Below, piece after piece: positions 62,698 to 64,000 of a stretch of 64,000 nt of DNA (position 1 is its first letter; each line of letters starts with the position of its first letter). The notes beneath the pieces are model-generated. The model did no database searches and had not been told where the DNA came from. It saw only the letters and a program-made list of their open reading frames with translations. Both the position numbers and the translations under genes were made by a program. Origin of the DNA: Pseudoduganella buxea (GTDB taxonomy: Bacteria > Pseudomonadota > Gammaproteobacteria > Burkholderiales > Burkholderiaceae_D); NCBI RefSeq assembly GCF_009720835.1, contig NZ_WNKZ01000014.1, positions 18,179-82,178 on the forward strand, in the 5' to 3' direction.

Positions 62698-64000
62698 GCG
62701 CCCACCTCATGGGGAAAATAGCGGATCACGCAGTCGACCGGGTTCGGCGCGGCATGCCCCAGCCCGCAGATCGACGCATCGCGCATCACCTGCGACAGCT
62801 CGCCCAGCAGGGCCTTGTCCCATTGGGCTGCTTCGATCAGGCCGACCGCCTTGGCCGTGCCGACCCGGCATGGCGTGCACTGGCCGCAGGATTCGTTGCG
62901 GAAGAAGGCCATCATGTTGCGGGCCGCCGCGGCAGCGCTGTCGTGCTGCGACAGCACGATGACGGCGGCCGAGCCGATGAAGGCGCCGTGCGCTTGCAGG
63001 GTGTCGAAGTCGAGCGGCACGTCGCCCAGCGCGGCCGGCAGGATGCCGCCGGAAGCGCCGCCGGGCAGGTAGGCATACAGGCTGTGGCCGTCGGCCATGC
63101 CGCCGCAGTACTCGGCGATCAGCTGGCGCACCGTGATGCCGGCCGGCGCCAGCTTGACGCCGGGCTCGCGCACGCGGCCGGACACGGAGAACGAGCGCAG
63201 GCCCTTGCGGCCGTTGCGCCCCTGGCCGCCGAACCAGTCCGGCCCCCGCTCGACGATGTCGCGCACCCAGTACAGGGTTTCGAAGTTGTGCTGCAGGGTG
63301 GGCCGGCCGAACAGGCCCACCTGCGCCACGTAGGGCGGACGCAGGCGCGGCATGCCCCGCTTGCCTTCGATCGACTCGATCATGGCCGATTCCTCGCCGC
63401 AGATATAGGCGCCGGCGCCACGCCGCAAATGGATCGCGGGCAGCCCGGGCACCGGCGGCGCGGCCTTCAGGCGGGCCAGTTCGGCGGCCAGCATGGCGCG
63501 GCAGTCGTGGTATTCGTCGCGCAGGTAGATGTAGATGTCGTCGATGCCGACGGCCCATGCGGCCAGCAGCATGCCTTCGAGGAAGCGGTGCGGGTCGCGC
63601 TCCAGGTAGACGCGGTCCTTGAACGTGCCCGGCTCGCCTTCGTCGATGTTCACTGCCATCAGGCGCGGGCCCGCCTCGGCCTTCACGATGCGCCACTTGC
63701 GCCCGGCCGGGAAGCCGGCGCCGCCCAGGCCGCGCAGGCCCGAATGCTCCAGCGCCTCGATCAGCGAATCGGCCGAACGGATGCCGTCGGCACAGTCGCG
63801 CAGCAGCGCATAGCCGCCGCCGGCGACATACTCTTCGTAGCCGACGTGGGTGGGTGCTTCGGCTACCGTGCCATGGACGGCGGCAACGACCGTATCGGCG
63901 GTGGCGGCAGGCACCGCCCTCTGCCCGGCCAGCACGGCCGGGGCCTGCTCGCAGCGGCCGATGCACGGCACCTGCTGGACGCGCACGCCCGCGCCCAGCA
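62694..64000 (-). CDS. fdsB: NAD-dependent formate dehydrogenase beta subunit FdsB, 5' end outside window
   Basis: About 435 codons are visible, running off the right edge. The protein begins with a thioredoxin-like [2Fe-2S] segment (VQQVPCIGRCEQAPAVLAGQ). A NuoF-like flavin/NADH domain follows: LRGLGGAGFPAGRKWRIVKA, AVNIDEGEPGTFKDRVYLER and RRGAGAYICGEESAMIESIE. Near the C-terminus is the [4Fe-4S] site (NESCGQCTPCRVGTAKAVGL). It passes electrons from FdsA to NAD+. It overlaps fdsA by four bases. The gamma subunit fdsG probably lies just outside the window. No fdsD follows fdhD. Confidence 0.93.
   Translation of the reverse strand, partial: LGAGVRVQQVPCIGRCEQAPAVLAGQRAVPAATADTVVAAVHGTVAEAPTHVGYEEYVAGGGYALLRDCADGIRSADSLIEALEHSGLRGLGGAGFPAGRKWRIVKAEAGPRLMAVNIDEGEPGTFKDRVYLERDPHRFLEGMLLAAWAVGIDDIYIYLRDEYHDCRAMLAAELARLKAAPPVPGLPAIHLRRGAGAYICGEESAMIESIEGKRGMPRLRPPYVAQVGLFGRPTLQHNFETLYWVRDIVERGPDWFGGQGRNGRKGLRSFSVSGRVREPGVKLAPAGITVRQLIAEYCGGMADGHSLYAYLPGGASGGILPAALGDVPLDFDTLQAHGAFIGSAAVIVLSQHDSAAAAARNMMAFFRNESCGQCTPCRVGTAKAVGLIEAAQWDKALLGELSQVMRDASICGLGHAAPNPVDCVIRYFPHEVGA

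Noticed and set aside
1..64000. tRNA, rRNA, integrase, intact IS element or prophage genes
   Set aside because: I looked for them by eye on both strands and saw none; short or diverged examples could be missed without a search.

Overview
The window is a 64 kb stretch of a high-GC (roughly 65%) betaproteobacterial chromosome. The best fit is Oxalobacteraceae, in the Massilia/Telluria/Pseudoduganella group. Supporting signs are a DUF3460 protein, a phasin, a PEP-CTERM exported protein, an NAD-type formate dehydrogenase, many PAS/GGDEF/EAL and hybrid histidine-kinase genes, and a dispersed palindrome family built on GGGGACAGACCCC. No rRNA, tRNA, CRISPR array, integrase or intact insertion sequence was seen. 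Both ends cut through genes: a PAS-GGDEF protein on the left and the formate dehydrogenase beta subunit on the right.

Layout. 1-12 kb holds housekeeping and accessory genes: a MepK-like endopeptidase, a lone PutAbiC-type abortive-infection protein, a degenerate EAL protein, proline dehydrogenase without an obvious AUG, a YafJ amidotransferase, a tiny PBP2-N-terminus-like peptide overlapping rodA, an orphan sulfate-binding protein, a PbpG-type peptidase and a lipoprotein. 12-21 kb is a tight recC-recB-recD operon. 21-29 kb has a CHASE hybrid kinase divergent from a MOSC protein with an alkyltransferase-like tail, exonuclease III, a PEP-CTERM protein and a prolyl oligopeptidase. 29.5-37.2 kb is a three-gene signalling operon: a REC-GGDEF-degenerate EAL protein, a 1,626-residue soluble hybrid kinase with six near-identical HAMP units, and a CheR-like pseudo-methyltransferase. 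37-49 kb holds a GST, a chemoreceptor, YceI proteins, an HD phosphohydrolase behind a near-consensus LexA box, a response regulator flanked by two copies of a DnaA-box-bearing repeat, a 55-residue DnaJ-type zinc-knuckle protein, a split chromate transporter, an amidohydrolase, and two broken ABC ATPases lying head to head.

49-56 kb has EpsC serine acetyltransferase, a Bcr/CflA pump, a SufR-like iron-sulfur regulator coupled to an MFS transporter, a VOC protein, TrxC and a phasin. 56-64 kb has a FlxA-like protein behind a sigma-28 -10 element. It then has a minus-strand operon, fdsB-fdsA-fdhD-tupB-tupC-tupA, in which a molybdenum/tungsten formate dehydrogenase is joined by start/stop overlaps to a tungstate-type ABC importer.

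The observations most worth following are the formate dehydrogenase-tungstate operon, the LexA-controlled HD phosphohydrolase, the DnaA-box repeat pair, the HAMP-array signalling operon with its pseudo-CheR, the MOSC-alkyltransferase fusion and the lone PutAbiC gene. No clearly new multi-gene defence system is visible.
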